Positions 17,382 to 26,914 of a DNA stretch of 64,000 bases are shown here, piece by piece. The position numbers and the translations under genes were made by a program. The notes below the pieces were generated by a model that did not search any database, was not told the DNA's origin, and was given only the letters and a program-made list of their open reading frames with translations. Source of the DNA: Methylovorus menthalis. Its GTDB lineage: Bacteria; Pseudomonadota; Gammaproteobacteria; Burkholderiales; Methylophilaceae. The stretch is from assembly GCF_020523625.1 (NCBI RefSeq), contig NZ_JAJAQH010000006.1:682001-746000 (forward strand), written 5' to 3'. How positions within the stretch are numbered: the first letter of the stretch is position 1; the number at the start of each line of letters is the position of its first letter.

Positions 17382-20300
17382 ATGACCAGATTTTTCATTA
17401 CGCGCCCGATCTTTGCGTCGGTGCTCTCGATCATCATTGTGCTGGCTGGCTTGGCCGCCGCCATGAAGTTGCCAATTGCACAGTATCCGCAAATTGCGCC
17501 GCCTACGGTTATCGTAACGGCAACTTACCCCGGTGCCAGTGCCGAGACCTTATCCAAAACCGTCGCTGCGCCTATTGAAGAGCAGCTGAGTGGGGTGGAG
17601 GGACTGTTGTACTTTCAGTCCAGCGCTGATTCCAGCGGTACTCTGACGATTACAGCCACCTTTGAAACCGGCACGGAAGTTGACCAAGCGACCTTTAACG
17701 TAAGTAACCGGGTGAATATTGCCTTGCCGCGTTTGCCAGAAGATGTGCGCAGAACCGGCGTTGTCGTGCAGAAGCGCTCTAACGATATTCTGATGGCGTT
17801 GATGCTGATTTCGCCCAGTAAAAAATACGATCCGCTATTCCTCAGCAATTACGCCACCCTCAATGTGGTGGATGAGCTAAAGCGTATCAAAGGCGTTGGT
17901 GACGTCACCATTTTTGGTTCTCAGGACTACTCCATGCGTATCTGGCTGAAGCCTGACCGCATGGCCCAGCTTGGCGTCACGACGACCGACATTTCAACCG
18001 CGATACAGGCACAAAATGCCCAGTACGCCGCTGGCAAGATCGGCCAGGAGCCGGTCGTGGGCCAGCAACAGCTTGTTTATACCGTTACCGCCAAAGGGCG
18101 GCTGGTGGAGCCTGAGCAATTTGCGGACATTATTGTGCGGTCCAATGGCCCACGCGGCACATTGCGTCTCAAGGATGTAGCCACTATTGAGCTGGGCGCC
18201 CAGATGTACAACGTGCGCACTTCACTGGATGGCCAGCCAGGTGTCGGTATCCCGGTGTTCCTGCAGACGGGCGCTAATGCGCTTGATACTGCAAACGCCA
18301 TCAAGGCCAGAATGGAAGAGCTCAAACAGCGTTTTCCTGAGGGCGTGGACTATGCCATTCCTTATGACACCAGTGATTTCGTGAAAGCGTCTATTGAAGA
18401 GGTGGTTAAGACGCTGGGTGAAGCCATGGTGCTGGTAGTGCTAGTGGTGTTCCTGTTCCTGCAAAACTGGCGCGCGACGCTGATTCCTATCATTGCGGTG
18501 CCAATTTCCCTGGTAGGCACATTTGCTGGCTTATGGGTATTTGGCTTCTCCATCAATACGTTGACGCTGTTTGCCATGGTGCTTTCGATTGGTATCGTGG
18601 TGGATGATGCGATTGTTGTGCTGGAGAATATTGAACGCTTGATGAGCGAGGAAAAACTCTCGCCAGTCAATGCAGCGATCAAGTCCATGCAACAGGTATC
18701 AGGCGCGGTGGTCGCGATTGTGCTGGTGTTATGTGCGGTATTCGTTCCTGTGGCATTCATGGGCGGTATCGCCGGTGAGCTTTACCGTCAGTTTGCAGTA
18801 ACTGTGGCTGTTGCCGTGGTGATCTCGGGCATTGTGGCGCTGACGCTGACGCCAGCCTTGTGCTCGCTGATATTGAAGTCTGTGCATGAAGAGTCGCGTT
18901 TCTTCCGTCCGTTTAATCGCGGATTTGAAAAGCTGACCAACTTCTATACCGGTACGGTAAATCTGACCCTGCGCCATACCATCATCGGTGCCATCGTGTT
19001 TGCAGGCATCGTGGGTGGTGCGGCTTACCTCTTGTACAAGGTGCCTGGCAGCTTTGTGCCGCCGGAAGATCAAGGCTATGTGATCGCAGCAACTATCCTG
19101 CCGGATGGCGCGACGCTGACCCGCACCAGTAACACCACTGAAGCAGTGCGTGCGGCGATTGCCAAGGATCCTGCTGTACGCAGTGAGTTTGCGATTAATG
19201 GTTTCGACCTCATCGGTGGCGGTAACAAGACCAGCTCAGGTACCATGTTTGTTCGTCTTAAAGACTGGGATGCACGTACCACCACGGCGGATGACATTGT
19301 CGGCAAGCTGATTGGCATAGGCATGATGCAGCCAGACGGCCTTGCCATCGCGTTTAACCCACCGGCAATTCGCGGCTTGGGCAACTCGGGCAGCATGGAG
19401 CTTTATATTCAGAGTCGTGGCGATTCAGACCCATTGCATTTGTCCGCAGTGGTAAACAACCTGATTGATGAGCTGAAAAAAGAGCCGCGCCTTGCGGGTA
19501 TCAATACCTTCTTCCGTCCAACCGTGCCACAGCTCTTTGTTGAGGTGGATGAAGCCAAGGCAATCAGCCAAGGTGTGCCGATTGCGGATGTTTACGCGAC
19601 GCTGCAAAGCACCATGGGTTCGCTCTATGTGAATGACTTCAACCGTAGCGGACGTACCTATCGCGTGCAATTGCAGGCAGAAGCAGCTTACCGTATGAAG
19701 CCTGAAGATCTCGGTCGTGTGTATGTACGCTCTAATGACGGCAAGATGATTCCACTTTCGGCATTAAGTACAACCAGGGAAATCGTCGGTGCAGAGCAGC
19801 TGGAACGCTATAACGGTCTCTTGGCAGCCAAGGTGCTGGCAGGCGGTGCGCCTGGTGTAAGTTCGGGCGATGCCATCAAACTGGTGGAAAAAATCTCGGC
19901 AGAAAGCCTGCCGGATGGCTACCAGATGACATGGACTGGCCAGGCTTATCAGGAAAAACGCACAGGTTCAGCCGCGATTTACGCATTCAGTTTTGCCATT
20001 ATTATGGTGTTCCTGATTCTGGCAGCGCAGTTTGAAACCTGGGCATTGCCCCTGGCTGTGATCATGGCGGTGCCGTTTGCCCTGGCCGGTGCCTTGCTGG
20101 CTGTGCTGGTGCGTGGCATGCCAAATGACATTTACTTCCAGATCGGTTTGGTAACACTGGTCGGCCTGGCGGCGAAGAACGCGATTCTGATCGTGGAATT
20201 CGCCAGCCAAAAACTGGAAGAGGGCTTGCCCGTGGCACAAGCTGCGGTTGAAGCCGCACGCTTGCGGTTCCGTCCTATCGTGATGACGTCCATGGCCTTT

Positions 20301-20495
20301 GTGCTGGGGATTGTGCCTCTGGTATTTGCCAGTGGTGCTGGTGCCGCTGCGCGGCGCTCCATGGGGACGGGCGTATTTGGCGGCATGCTGCTGGCCACTT
20401 TTGTCGCTACCGTATTTATCCCCTTGTTTTTCACTTGGTTGACAGGAACGCAGAAGCGAAACGCTTCTGCACAAGAACAGAAGGAAATTGCATGA
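17382..20495 (+). CDS. RND efflux pump, HAE1 (AcrB/MexB) type
   Basis: Proton-driven inner-membrane transporter of 1037 residues, the normal length. It starts with the HAE1 signature MTRFFITRPIFASVLSIIIV and PIAQYPQIAPP. It has twelve membrane helices in two halves with two large periplasmic loops. The TM4 proton-relay aspartates are present (GIVVDDAIVVLENIERL), and the TM10 Lys lies in GLAAKNAILIVEFA. Substrates are probably hydrophobic drugs or solvents. The stop overlaps the start of the outer-membrane factor (ATGA), so all three components are co-translated. Confidence 0.97.
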   Translation: MTRFFITRPIFASVLSIIIVLAGLAAAMKLPIAQYPQIAPPTVIVTATYPGASAETLSKTVAAPIEEQLSGVEGLLYFQSSADSSGTLTITATFETGTEVDQATFNVSNRVNIALPRLPEDVRRTGVVVQKRSNDILMALMLISPSKKYDPLFLSNYATLNVVDELKRIKGVGDVTIFGSQDYSMRIWLKPDRMAQLGVTTTDISTAIQAQNAQYAAGKIGQEPVVGQQQLVYTVTAKGRLVEPEQFADIIVRSNGPRGTLRLKDVATIELGAQMYNVRTSLDGQPGVGIPVFLQTGANALDTANAIKARMEELKQRFPEGVDYAIPYDTSDFVKASIEEVVKTLGEAMVLVVLVVFLFLQNWRATLIPIIAVPISLVGTFAGLWVFGFSINTLTLFAMVLSIGIVVDDAIVVLENIERLMSEEKLSPVNAAIKSMQQVSGAVVAIVLVLCAVFVPVAFMGGIAGELYRQFAVTVAVAVVISGIVALTLTPALCSLILKSVHEESRFFRPFNRGFEKLTNFYTGTVNLTLRHTIIGAIVFAGIVGGAAYLLYKVPGSFVPPEDQGYVIAATILPDGATLTRTSNTTEAVRAAIAKDPAVRSEFAINGFDLIGGGNKTSSGTMFVRLKDWDARTTTADDIVGKLIGIGMMQPDGLAIAFNPPAIRGLGNSGSMELYIQSRGDSDPLHLSAVVNNLIDELKKEPRLAGINTFFRPTVPQLFVEVDEAKAISQGVPIADVYATLQSTMGSLYVNDFNRSGRTYRVQLQAEAAYRMKPEDLGRVYVRSNDGKMIPLSALSTTREIVGAEQLERYNGLLAAKVLAGGAPGVSSGDAIKLVEKISAESLPDGYQMTWTGQAYQEKRTGSAAIYAFSFAIIMVFLILAAQFETWALPLAVIMAVPFALAGALLAVLVRGMPNDIYFQIGLVTLVGLAAKNAILIVEFASQKLEEGLPVAQAAVEAARLRFRPIVMTSMAFVLGIVPLVFASGAGAAARRSMGTGVFGGMLLATFVATVFIPLFFTWLTGTQKRNASAQEQKEIA

Positions 20496-21910
20496 TGCCA
20501 CGCTTGAAATTGACTTATATCGCTGTATTGGCAGCCGTGTTGCTGCCAGGGTGCGCCATGATGGGCCCTGACTATCAGCGGCCTGAGACACCCGTTCCAG
20601 CCAAATTTACTGAGCTGGCGGATGCGGCAGCAACCCAGGCTGAAATATCACGTACCTGGTGGCAGCTCTACAATGATCCGATATTGAATGATCTGGTGGC
20701 GAAAGCGCAGGCCAGTAATACGGATATCAAGCTGGCGGTTGCCCGGGTTGAAGAAGCAGATGCGTATCTGCGTGAAGTGGGTGCGGCGCTTTTCCCACAG
20801 ATTGACCTTAACTCCAGTGCTGCCCGTTCGCGGATCACTCAGCTTGGGGCGACCCCTTTGCCTTCAGGCGTGAACCCAATCCGCGAAAACTACAATATTC
20901 GTCTTGGCACTTCGTTTGAGCTGGATTTCTGGGGCAAGCTGCGCCGTGCAAAAGAATCTGCCCGTGCGCAAGCCATGGCGACGCATTACGCTCGTGATAC
21001 GGTAGATTTGTCATTGCAAGGCCTGGTGGCTAGCAATTACTTGTTGTTGCGCAGCCTGGAATCGCAAATTGCGTTATCAAAAGACAGTCTGCATAGTCGG
21101 GAAGAAAGCCTGGCATTAACGCAGCGTCGACTGGAGGGCGGTGTGTCTTCTGCGCTGGACGTACATCAGGCGCAGGTATCCACTTCCAATCTGACTGCGC
21201 AACTGGCTGATCTGGTACGGCAGCGCGCCGTGGTTGAGCATCAGCTTGCCGTATTAACGGGTGATCTGGGCCTGACTATTCCCATAGCCGATTTTAATCA
21301 GCTGCCTACGCCGCCTATGCCTCCTGTCGGGTTGCCATCCAGTTTGCTGGAGTCCAGGCCGGATATACGCCAGGCTGAGCAGAGCATGGTCGCCGCAAAT
21401 GCCAATATTGGCGTAGCCAAGGCCGCGTTGTTCCCGACTATTTCGTTAACCGCGAATTATGGTGGTGAAAGTGCCGAACTGGGCGATATCCTGAAATCAG
21501 CCGCCCGTATCTGGACCGGTGGCCTCAGTCTTAATCTGCCTATTTTTGATTCAGGTCGCCTTAATTCGCGCGTAGATCAGGCTACCGCACAGCAGAAACA
21601 AACCTTGGCATCGTATGAGGCCGCTATTCAAACGGCCTTCAAAGAAGTAAATGATGCGCTGGTGAATCTCCGTCAGCAGTCCGAGCGTGAAGCGGCGCTG
21701 GAAGCCAGCAGGGAATCATCCAAGAAGGCATTGGATATTGCGGAAAACCGCTACAAGGCCGGCTACTCGGGGTATCTGGATGTGCTGGATTCGCAACGGG
21801 TCTACAACGATGCAGCACTGGCCTATGTACAAAGCCGCCAGGCAAGACTGACAGCCAGTGTGGACTTGTTCAAGGCGCTGGGCGGTGGATGGAAAGCCGC
21901 AGAAAAGTAG
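20492..21910 (+). CDS. RND efflux outer-membrane channel lipoprotein (OprM/NodT family)
   Basis: TolC-like channel completing the tripartite pump. The signal peptide has lipobox LPGC, followed by MMGPDYQRPETPVPAKF, the usual start of NodT-family channels. Two OEP repeats follow, each with long alpha-helical barrel segments and a short beta strand. I chose ATG 20492, which overlaps the pump stop and is preceded by AAGGAAAT; the mature length is about 455 residues. No terminator is visible before the convergent gene 9 bp downstream. Confidence 0.95.
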   Translation: MMPRLKLTYIAVLAAVLLPGCAMMGPDYQRPETPVPAKFTELADAAATQAEISRTWWQLYNDPILNDLVAKAQASNTDIKLAVARVEEADAYLREVGAALFPQIDLNSSAARSRITQLGATPLPSGVNPIRENYNIRLGTSFELDFWGKLRRAKESARAQAMATHYARDTVDLSLQGLVASNYLLLRSLESQIALSKDSLHSREESLALTQRRLEGGVSSALDVHQAQVSTSNLTAQLADLVRQRAVVEHQLAVLTGDLGLTIPIADFNQLPTPPMPPVGLPSSLLESRPDIRQAEQSMVAANANIGVAKAALFPTISLTANYGGESAELGDILKSAARIWTGGLSLNLPIFDSGRLNSRVDQATAQQKQTLASYEAAIQTAFKEVNDALVNLRQQSEREAALEASRESSKKALDIAENRYKAGYSGYLDVLDSQRVYNDAALAYVQSRQARLTASVDLFKALGGGWKAAEK

Positions 21911-21918
21911 TTGGTGCT

Positions 21919-23559
21919 TTAAGCCAGGCTAGTACAGCCTACACGTAACCAGTCGTGACGTCCTTCCAGTACGGTGACCAACCGCTGGAAGGATTTTTCA
22001 TTGAGGCTGCGGATGCGGTAGTTGATATCCGGCAGGAAACGACTACGCGGCACCAGCAGTGTCGGCTCTTCTGCCAAGCCTTCCTCCGGTGGCAGGTAGA
22101 GGCTGGAAAACTCAGGCCCGTTTTCGGGCGCGGTTCCACTGCTGATGGTCGGGGTGGTTTCCTGAATCGTGCTGAGTGAAACCCAGCGTGCCTTCCTCGA
22201 GAGAATTTCAACGCCAATATGCTTTTTGCCAGAAGCCAGTGCGCTGACATTCTTGATGATGCCAACGATCGCCGCATCTTTTTGATCTTCCATGAGCAGA
22301 ATCACGATCATCCCGGGTGATAGGGGCGTCTCGGTATCTTTCTCCAAGGTCGCCCCATATCCTTTGGTGCTCATGTCTGTCACGGTCCAGCGCAGGTTTT
22401 TAAGGTTGGGCTCCGGGGCTGAAAACCTCACGCTGTGCTTGGACAAACGCTCTTCCAGCGGCATGGCATTCTCCGTCAGATGCGCATTTTGCAATGCCTG
22501 TTTGTCAGCTTTTGTACGCAGGTGAACGCAGATGGCATCCAGCCCCAGGATTACCCTGGTGCCCAGTAGTGTTGATTGACGGTCCTCTTTGCGGCGTTGA
22601 CGTCGATAGCCGCTTTTTGACCAATCAAATTGCAGCTGCTGGAGCAATGAGCTCAGGTGTGGATTATTGGAAAACTCTGCGAGCCCCAGCTTGAGCATGG
22701 CTTGCGGCAGATTTTGAGTATTGCTGAGCAGCTCGATTTTCATCGACAGGTCATCTGTCGACCAGTAGCGATACTCCGGGGAGGGTTCCAGGGTGCGCAT
22801 GCGGCGTGCGCCCCGGTCCTTGCGCAGATCAATGAAGTAGAAATGATGTTGTTCTTCGTAGTGATCTACCACCTGCACATTGCGAAGAAGCTTGGTCAGT
22901 AATTGCCAGGTGAGCTCAATTTGTACCCGGTTCATGCTGGATTGGTTGATGGAATCGAGCATGCATATCTGGGCAAACATGGTGGCCAGAGATTTTTCCG
23001 GACAATCTGCGTAAATCGATAATGGCGTGGAGGTTAGTCCAAGTCGCTCCGCAAGCCGATATACCTGAAACATTTGATGCCAGGCCGCTGCCGGCACCGC
23101 TTGTTGCTGAAAGTAGCGCAGTTTGATCATGCATAGGCCTGCATGCAATGCCCGACCACACATCAAGCTTATCTGGTAAGGGGAGGATTCGGGTGGTGAC
23201 GTGTTACTGGGCGTTAATTTTAGCTGCTGAAGTTCAATTTGCTGAACATAGCTCAGGAAAATCTGACGCTGATAATAATAGCTGCCTTCGGCGATGCGGT
23301 TTTCAAGCTCGGGCCGCAACTTGTCAAACTTTGCATATTGATCAAGCAGTTTTTCCAGACGTGGATGGTTGGCTTCGTCAATATGCAGTAGCGCCAGTTG
23401 TGACGCTCGATCCGTCTCGCTATACCCCGAAAGAAAACGGGTACTTGCTTCCAGCGCGGCAATGTCATCCAACGCATGCAGCTCACTTAGAAACTGACGA
23501 TGTCCTGCGTTTGATGCGGCTTCTTTTTTTGTGATCAGTCTTCTAATGATGGACTTCAT
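21919..23559 (-). CDS. Large PilZ-like protein of unknown function
   Basis: A 546-residue cytoplasmic protein. The first 330 residues are mainly helical with no domain I can name. At about residues 340-475 is a PilZ-like region: a basic cluster YRRQRRKEDR, then WTVTDMSTKGYGATLEKD containing the D-x-S-x-x-G motif, and MIVILLMEDQKDAAIVGIIKNV as beta strands. PilZ domains bind cyclic-di-GMP through RxxxR and (D/N)xSxxG, and both appear here but far apart, so binding is only plausible. Two GGDEF-EAL proteins are encoded in this window. It is monocistronic and divergent from gltX. Confidence 0.75.
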   Translation of the reverse strand: MKSIIRRLITKKEAASNAGHRQFLSELHALDDIAALEASTRFLSGYSETDRASQLALLHIDEANHPRLEKLLDQYAKFDKLRPELENRIAEGSYYYQRQIFLSYVQQIELQQLKLTPSNTSPPESSPYQISLMCGRALHAGLCMIKLRYFQQQAVPAAAWHQMFQVYRLAERLGLTSTPLSIYADCPEKSLATMFAQICMLDSINQSSMNRVQIELTWQLLTKLLRNVQVVDHYEEQHHFYFIDLRKDRGARRMRTLEPSPEYRYWSTDDLSMKIELLSNTQNLPQAMLKLGLAEFSNNPHLSSLLQQLQFDWSKSGYRRQRRKEDRQSTLLGTRVILGLDAICVHLRTKADKQALQNAHLTENAMPLEERLSKHSVRFSAPEPNLKNLRWTVTDMSTKGYGATLEKDTETPLSPGMIVILLMEDQKDAAIVGIIKNVSALASGKKHIGVEILSRKARWVSLSTIQETTPTISSGTAPENGPEFSSLYLPPEEGLAEEPTLLVPRSRFLPDINYRIRSLNEKSFQRLVTVLEGRHDWLRVGCTSLA

Positions 23560-23832
23560 TCACTGTGCCTACCCTGAGTTATAGCCGTGCAATATGGATT
23601 TACATGCCATTCGTGTTTTATTGTAGCCATAAATGCGGCTAAATAATACCAAGGCGGGATTTATTTCCGGTACCTGTGCCGGGGGAATGAAAATGCCGTT
23701 ATTCAACCCTCTAAGTCCTTGCCTTATCTTGCTTATCCCTTATCCATCTTGGGTTTTGTGGAGTGCAGATAAGGGGAATTTAAAATGTCAGCCATGATAA
23801 AATCGCGCTTTTCATTTGATTGATCGTTTTCC

Positions 23833-25242
23833 ATGACAGTACGTACCCGTTTCGCCCCCAGTCCTACCGGTTTTCTGCATATTGGCGGTGCCCGCACAGC
23901 CCTGTTTTCATGGGCCTATGCGCGCAAGCATGGCGGCAGTTTTATTCTGCGAATCGAAGATACCGATGTGGCACGATCTACACCAGAAGCTGTTCAAGCG
24001 ATTCTTGATGGCATGACCTGGCTGGGCCTGAGCTGGGATGAAGGTCCGTTTTACCAGATGCAGCGCATGGATCGCTACAAGGAAGTGATTCAGCAGTTGC
24101 TGGACAGTGGCGATGCGTATTACTGCTATTGCAGCAAGGAAGAGCTGGATGCGTTGCGTGAGCAGCAGATGCAGCAGGGCATCAAGCCGCGCTACGATGG
24201 TCGCTGGCGGCCTGAGGCGGGCAAGGTGTTGCCAGAGCCTCCCGCAGGCGTGCCTCCTGTCGTGCGTTTCAAAAATCCGCAAACAGGGGCCGTGGTCTGG
24301 AATGATCTGGTCAAAGGTGAAATCCGCATTTCCAATGAAGAGCTGGATGATTTGATTATTGCCCGTGCTGATGGTACCCCGACCTATAACTTCTGTGTGG
24401 TGGTGGATGACTGGGAGATGGGCATTACCCAGGTGATTCGTGGCGATGACCATGTCAACAATACGCCGCGTCAGATCAATATGCTGCACGCCCTGGGCGC
24501 GCAGATTCCCCAGTACGCACACTTGTCCATGATTCTTGGTGATGATGGACAAAAATTGTCCAAACGGCATGGTGCGGTCAGCGTGATGCAGTACCATGAA
24601 GATGGTTATTTGCCAGAAGCGGTATTGAACTATCTGGCTCGTCTGGGCTGGTCGCATGGCGATGATGAAGTATTCAGCATGGCGCAGTTTTGTGCATGGT
24701 TTGACCTTGATCACATCACGCCTTCTGCCGCCCAGTTCAATACGGAAAAGCTTAACTGGCTCAATGCGCATTACATCAAGCAGGCAGATATCAACGTGCT
24801 GGCAGCCGATATTCAGCAGCGGCTTGTCGCTCTTGGTGTCAACACGGAAAATGGGCCTGACTTGTCAGGTGTGATTGCGCTGTATCGTGAGCGCAGCAAT
24901 ACCCTGAATGATCTGGCTGCCAGCATTGCTTATTTCTACCGCAAGCCGGTGATTGACACTGTGGCTGCGGAAAAGCATTTAACAGTTGATGTGTTGCCTG
25001 TGCTCGCCGGCATGGCAGCAAAGCTTGAAAATACTACTTGGACCACGGAAAGCATTCATGACGTGATTCAGGCGACGGTAACGGATAACGGCCTCAAGTT
25101 CCCCAAGATTGCCATGCCTTTGCGGGTGATGGTGACGGGCGGGGCGCAGTCGCCAAGTATCGATGCCGTTATGGCGCTGCTGGGTAGGGATGAAACACTG
25201 TCCCGTATCCGGGAAAGTCTCATGGCAAGCGGCAAATTTTAA
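23833..25242 (+). CDS. gltX: Glutamyl-tRNA synthetase
   Basis: Charges tRNA-Glu with glutamate. It is a class I synthetase of 469 residues, the normal bacterial length. The HIGH motif is HIGG within [19 protein letters not shown], and the KMSKS equivalent is QKLSKRHG. The anticodon-binding domain is C-terminal. Upstream is a 273-bp gap containing a triple CTTATC run and an 8-bp inverted repeat CCCTTATC/GATAAGGG about 60 bp before the start. No terminator with a T-run follows; two hairpins lie between it and hfq. Confidence 0.98.
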   Translation: MTVRTRFAPSPTGFLHIGGARTALFSWAYARKHGGSFILRIEDTDVARSTPEAVQAILDGMTWLGLSWDEGPFYQMQRMDRYKEVIQQLLDSGDAYYCYCSKEELDALREQQMQQGIKPRYDGRWRPEAGKVLPEPPAGVPPVVRFKNPQTGAVVWNDLVKGEIRISNEELDDLIIARADGTPTYNFCVVVDDWEMGITQVIRGDDHVNNTPRQINMLHALGAQIPQYAHLSMILGDDGQKLSKRHGAVSVMQYHEDGYLPEAVLNYLARLGWSHGDDEVFSMAQFCAWFDLDHITPSAAQFNTEKLNWLNAHYIKQADINVLAADIQQRLVALGVNTENGPDLSGVIALYRERSNTLNDLAASIAYFYRKPVIDTVAAEKHLTVDVLPVLAGMAAKLENTTWTTESIHDVIQATVTDNGLKFPKIAMPLRVMVTGGAQSPSIDAVMALLGRDETLSRIRESLMASGKF

Positions 25243-25363
25243 ATTTCTGAGAACAATTTGACTGCCTCGCAGTCGTAAGGCCATGGTCGGCAAAGTAGAT
25301 AAAATTAAGCGAAATTTCTACAGCCTACTTGTAGGTGTGAAAAACATCCCCAACTAGACATAC

Positions 25364-25392
25364 TGAAACCTGGATTTCGAACCCAGGTTTCA
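25364..25392 (+). other. Perfect 10-bp inverted repeat (RNA hairpin) upstream of hfq
   Basis: TGAAACCTGG (25364-25373) pairs perfectly with CCAGGTTTCA (25383-25392) around a 9-nt loop. It lies about 90 bp before the hfq start, with a run of seven T about 13 bp after it. It could be a gltX terminator with a displaced T-run or structure in the hfq leader. A second small hairpin, GACTGC/GCAGTC, lies at about 25260-25274. Confidence 0.6.
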
Positions 25393-25480
25393 CTAGATTA
25401 GCTAATTTTTTTCACGTAGAGTTTGCTTGAATAATTAAACTCCCGCCGACTACAAAATTAAAAGGAAAAGGAGCAAAAAA

Positions 25481-25723
25481 ATGAACGCTAAAGGGCAAAT
25501 GCTACAAGATCCATTCTTGAATACCTTGCGCAAGGAACATGTGCCTGTATCGATATATCTGGTTAACGGTATCAAACTGCAAGGCCAGGTGGACTCGTTT
25601 GATCAGTACGTCATCCTGCTTAAAAACACGGTTACCCAGATGGTATACAAACACGCTATTTCTACCATCGTTCCCGCCCGCGCAGTCAGCATTCCATCAG
25701 CCCACGCTACTCCCGCCGAGTAA
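25481..25723 (+). CDS. hfq: RNA chaperone Hfq
   Basis: Sm-like hexameric RNA chaperone that pairs small RNAs with mRNAs. It is 80 residues: [20 protein letters not shown] (proximal-face Sm1 motif), then [28 protein letters not shown] containing the Sm2 YKHA. The C-terminal tail is short, as is usual in betaproteobacteria. A strong AAAGGAAAAGGAG lies ahead of the ATG. It is the first gene of hfq-hflX-hflK-hflC. Its presence makes Hfq-dependent small RNAs plausible, relevant to the candidate at 57.6 kb. Confidence 0.98.
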   Translation: MNAKGQMLQDPFLNTLRKEHVPVSIYLVNGIKLQGQVDSFDQYVILLKNTVTQMVYKHAISTIVPARAVSIPSAHATPAE

Positions 25724-25747
25724 CAGGAAGCGTAGTGACCTTTAGCA

Positions 25748-26887
25748 ATGTTTGATCGCCCCAGCGGCGGAGATGCCGCAGTTCTCGTCAGTGTTGATTT
25801 TGGCGATTCAGGATATGAAGAAAGTTTGCAGGAATTAAGGCAGCTTGCCCTCAGTGCTGGCATGAATATTCGAGCCACCATTGAAGGCAGGCGCCCCAAG
25901 CCGGATGCCAAGTTTTTTGTTGGGTCCGGTAAGGCAGGCGAGCTGGCTGAATCCCTGAAATCCAATGAGGCACAAGTGGCCGTTTTCAACCACGACCTGA
26001 GCCCCTCCCAGCAGCGCAATCTTGAACGTTTGCTCGAAAGCCGTGTAGTGGATCGCACGGGCTTGATTCTGGATATTTTTGCCCAGCGCGCCCAAAGTCA
26101 CGAAGGTAAGCTGCAAGTCGAGCTTGCTCAACTGGAGCATTTGTCTACACGACTCGTGCGTGGCTGGACTCACCTGGAACGCCAAAAAGGTGGTATTGGT
26201 GTGCGAGGCGGCCCAGGGGAAACGCAGCTTGAGCTGGATAGGCGCATGTTGCGCATACGTGTGAAACAATTGCGTGAAAAACTCGCCAAGCTCAAGCAGC
26301 AGCGCGGCATGCAGCGCCGCTCGCGCAAACGCTCGCTGGTGATGTCGGTATCGCTGGTTGGATATACCAACGCTGGAAAATCAACGTTGTTCAACCGTCT
26401 TACCCAATCTGGTGTTTATGCGGCGGATCAGCTGTTTGCCACGCTGGATACGACTTCACGCAAGTTATTCATTCCCGATGGCGGCCCGGTGGTGCTTTCC
26501 GATACGGTAGGATTTATCAAGCATTTGCCACATGCCTTGGTCGAAGCGTTTGGCGCTACGCTGGAGGAAGCCGTTCAGGCAGACTTGCTTTTGCATATCG
26601 TGGATGCGGCAAGTCCCGTGCGGGATGATCAGATTGCGCAAGTGAACAAGGTGCTGGAGGAAATTGGTGCAGAGTATGTGCACCAGGTGCTGGTTCTGAA
26701 CCAGATTGATCGGGCAGGGCTTGAGCCGGGATTGGAGCGGGATGAGTATGGTAGAATTTGCCGCATTCGTATTTCTGCCAAGACCGGTGAAGGGCTGGAG
26801 CTGGTACGCCAGTGTTTGCGCGAACATCAGCAAATGCTGTTTGCACATCAGCTTGAAGCCAGCTCGCCGGATGTAGTACCCACATAA
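25748..26887 (+). CDS. hflX: Ribosome-associated GTPase HflX
   Basis: GTPase that splits stalled 70S ribosomes, for example after heat stress. It has an N-terminal HflX domain (about residues 1-190, with a basic coiled coil RIRVKQLREKLAKLKQQ), then a G domain with P-loop GYTNAGKST, DTVGF and NQID. 379 residues. It lies 24 bp after hfq and 27 bp before hflK, the conserved proteobacterial order. Confidence 0.97.
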   Translation: MFDRPSGGDAAVLVSVDFGDSGYEESLQELRQLALSAGMNIRATIEGRRPKPDAKFFVGSGKAGELAESLKSNEAQVAVFNHDLSPSQQRNLERLLESRVVDRTGLILDIFAQRAQSHEGKLQVELAQLEHLSTRLVRGWTHLERQKGGIGVRGGPGETQLELDRRMLRIRVKQLREKLAKLKQQRGMQRRSRKRSLVMSVSLVGYTNAGKSTLFNRLTQSGVYAADQLFATLDTTSRKLFIPDGGPVVLSDTVGFIKHLPHALVEAFGATLEEAVQADLLLHIVDAASPVRDDQIAQVNKVLEEIGAEYVHQVLVLNQIDRAGLEPGLERDEYGRICRIRISAKTGEGLELVRQCLREHQQMLFAHQLEASSPDVVPT

Positions 26888-26914
26888 ACGATTTTTTGAT
26901 TTTCGGAGTAACTC

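Noticed and set aside
25364-25392. A tRNA-like T-arm on the minus strand in the hfq leader (GGGTTCGAAATCC)
   Set aside because: No acceptor, D or anticodon arms could be matched around it; it is simply part of a long hairpin.
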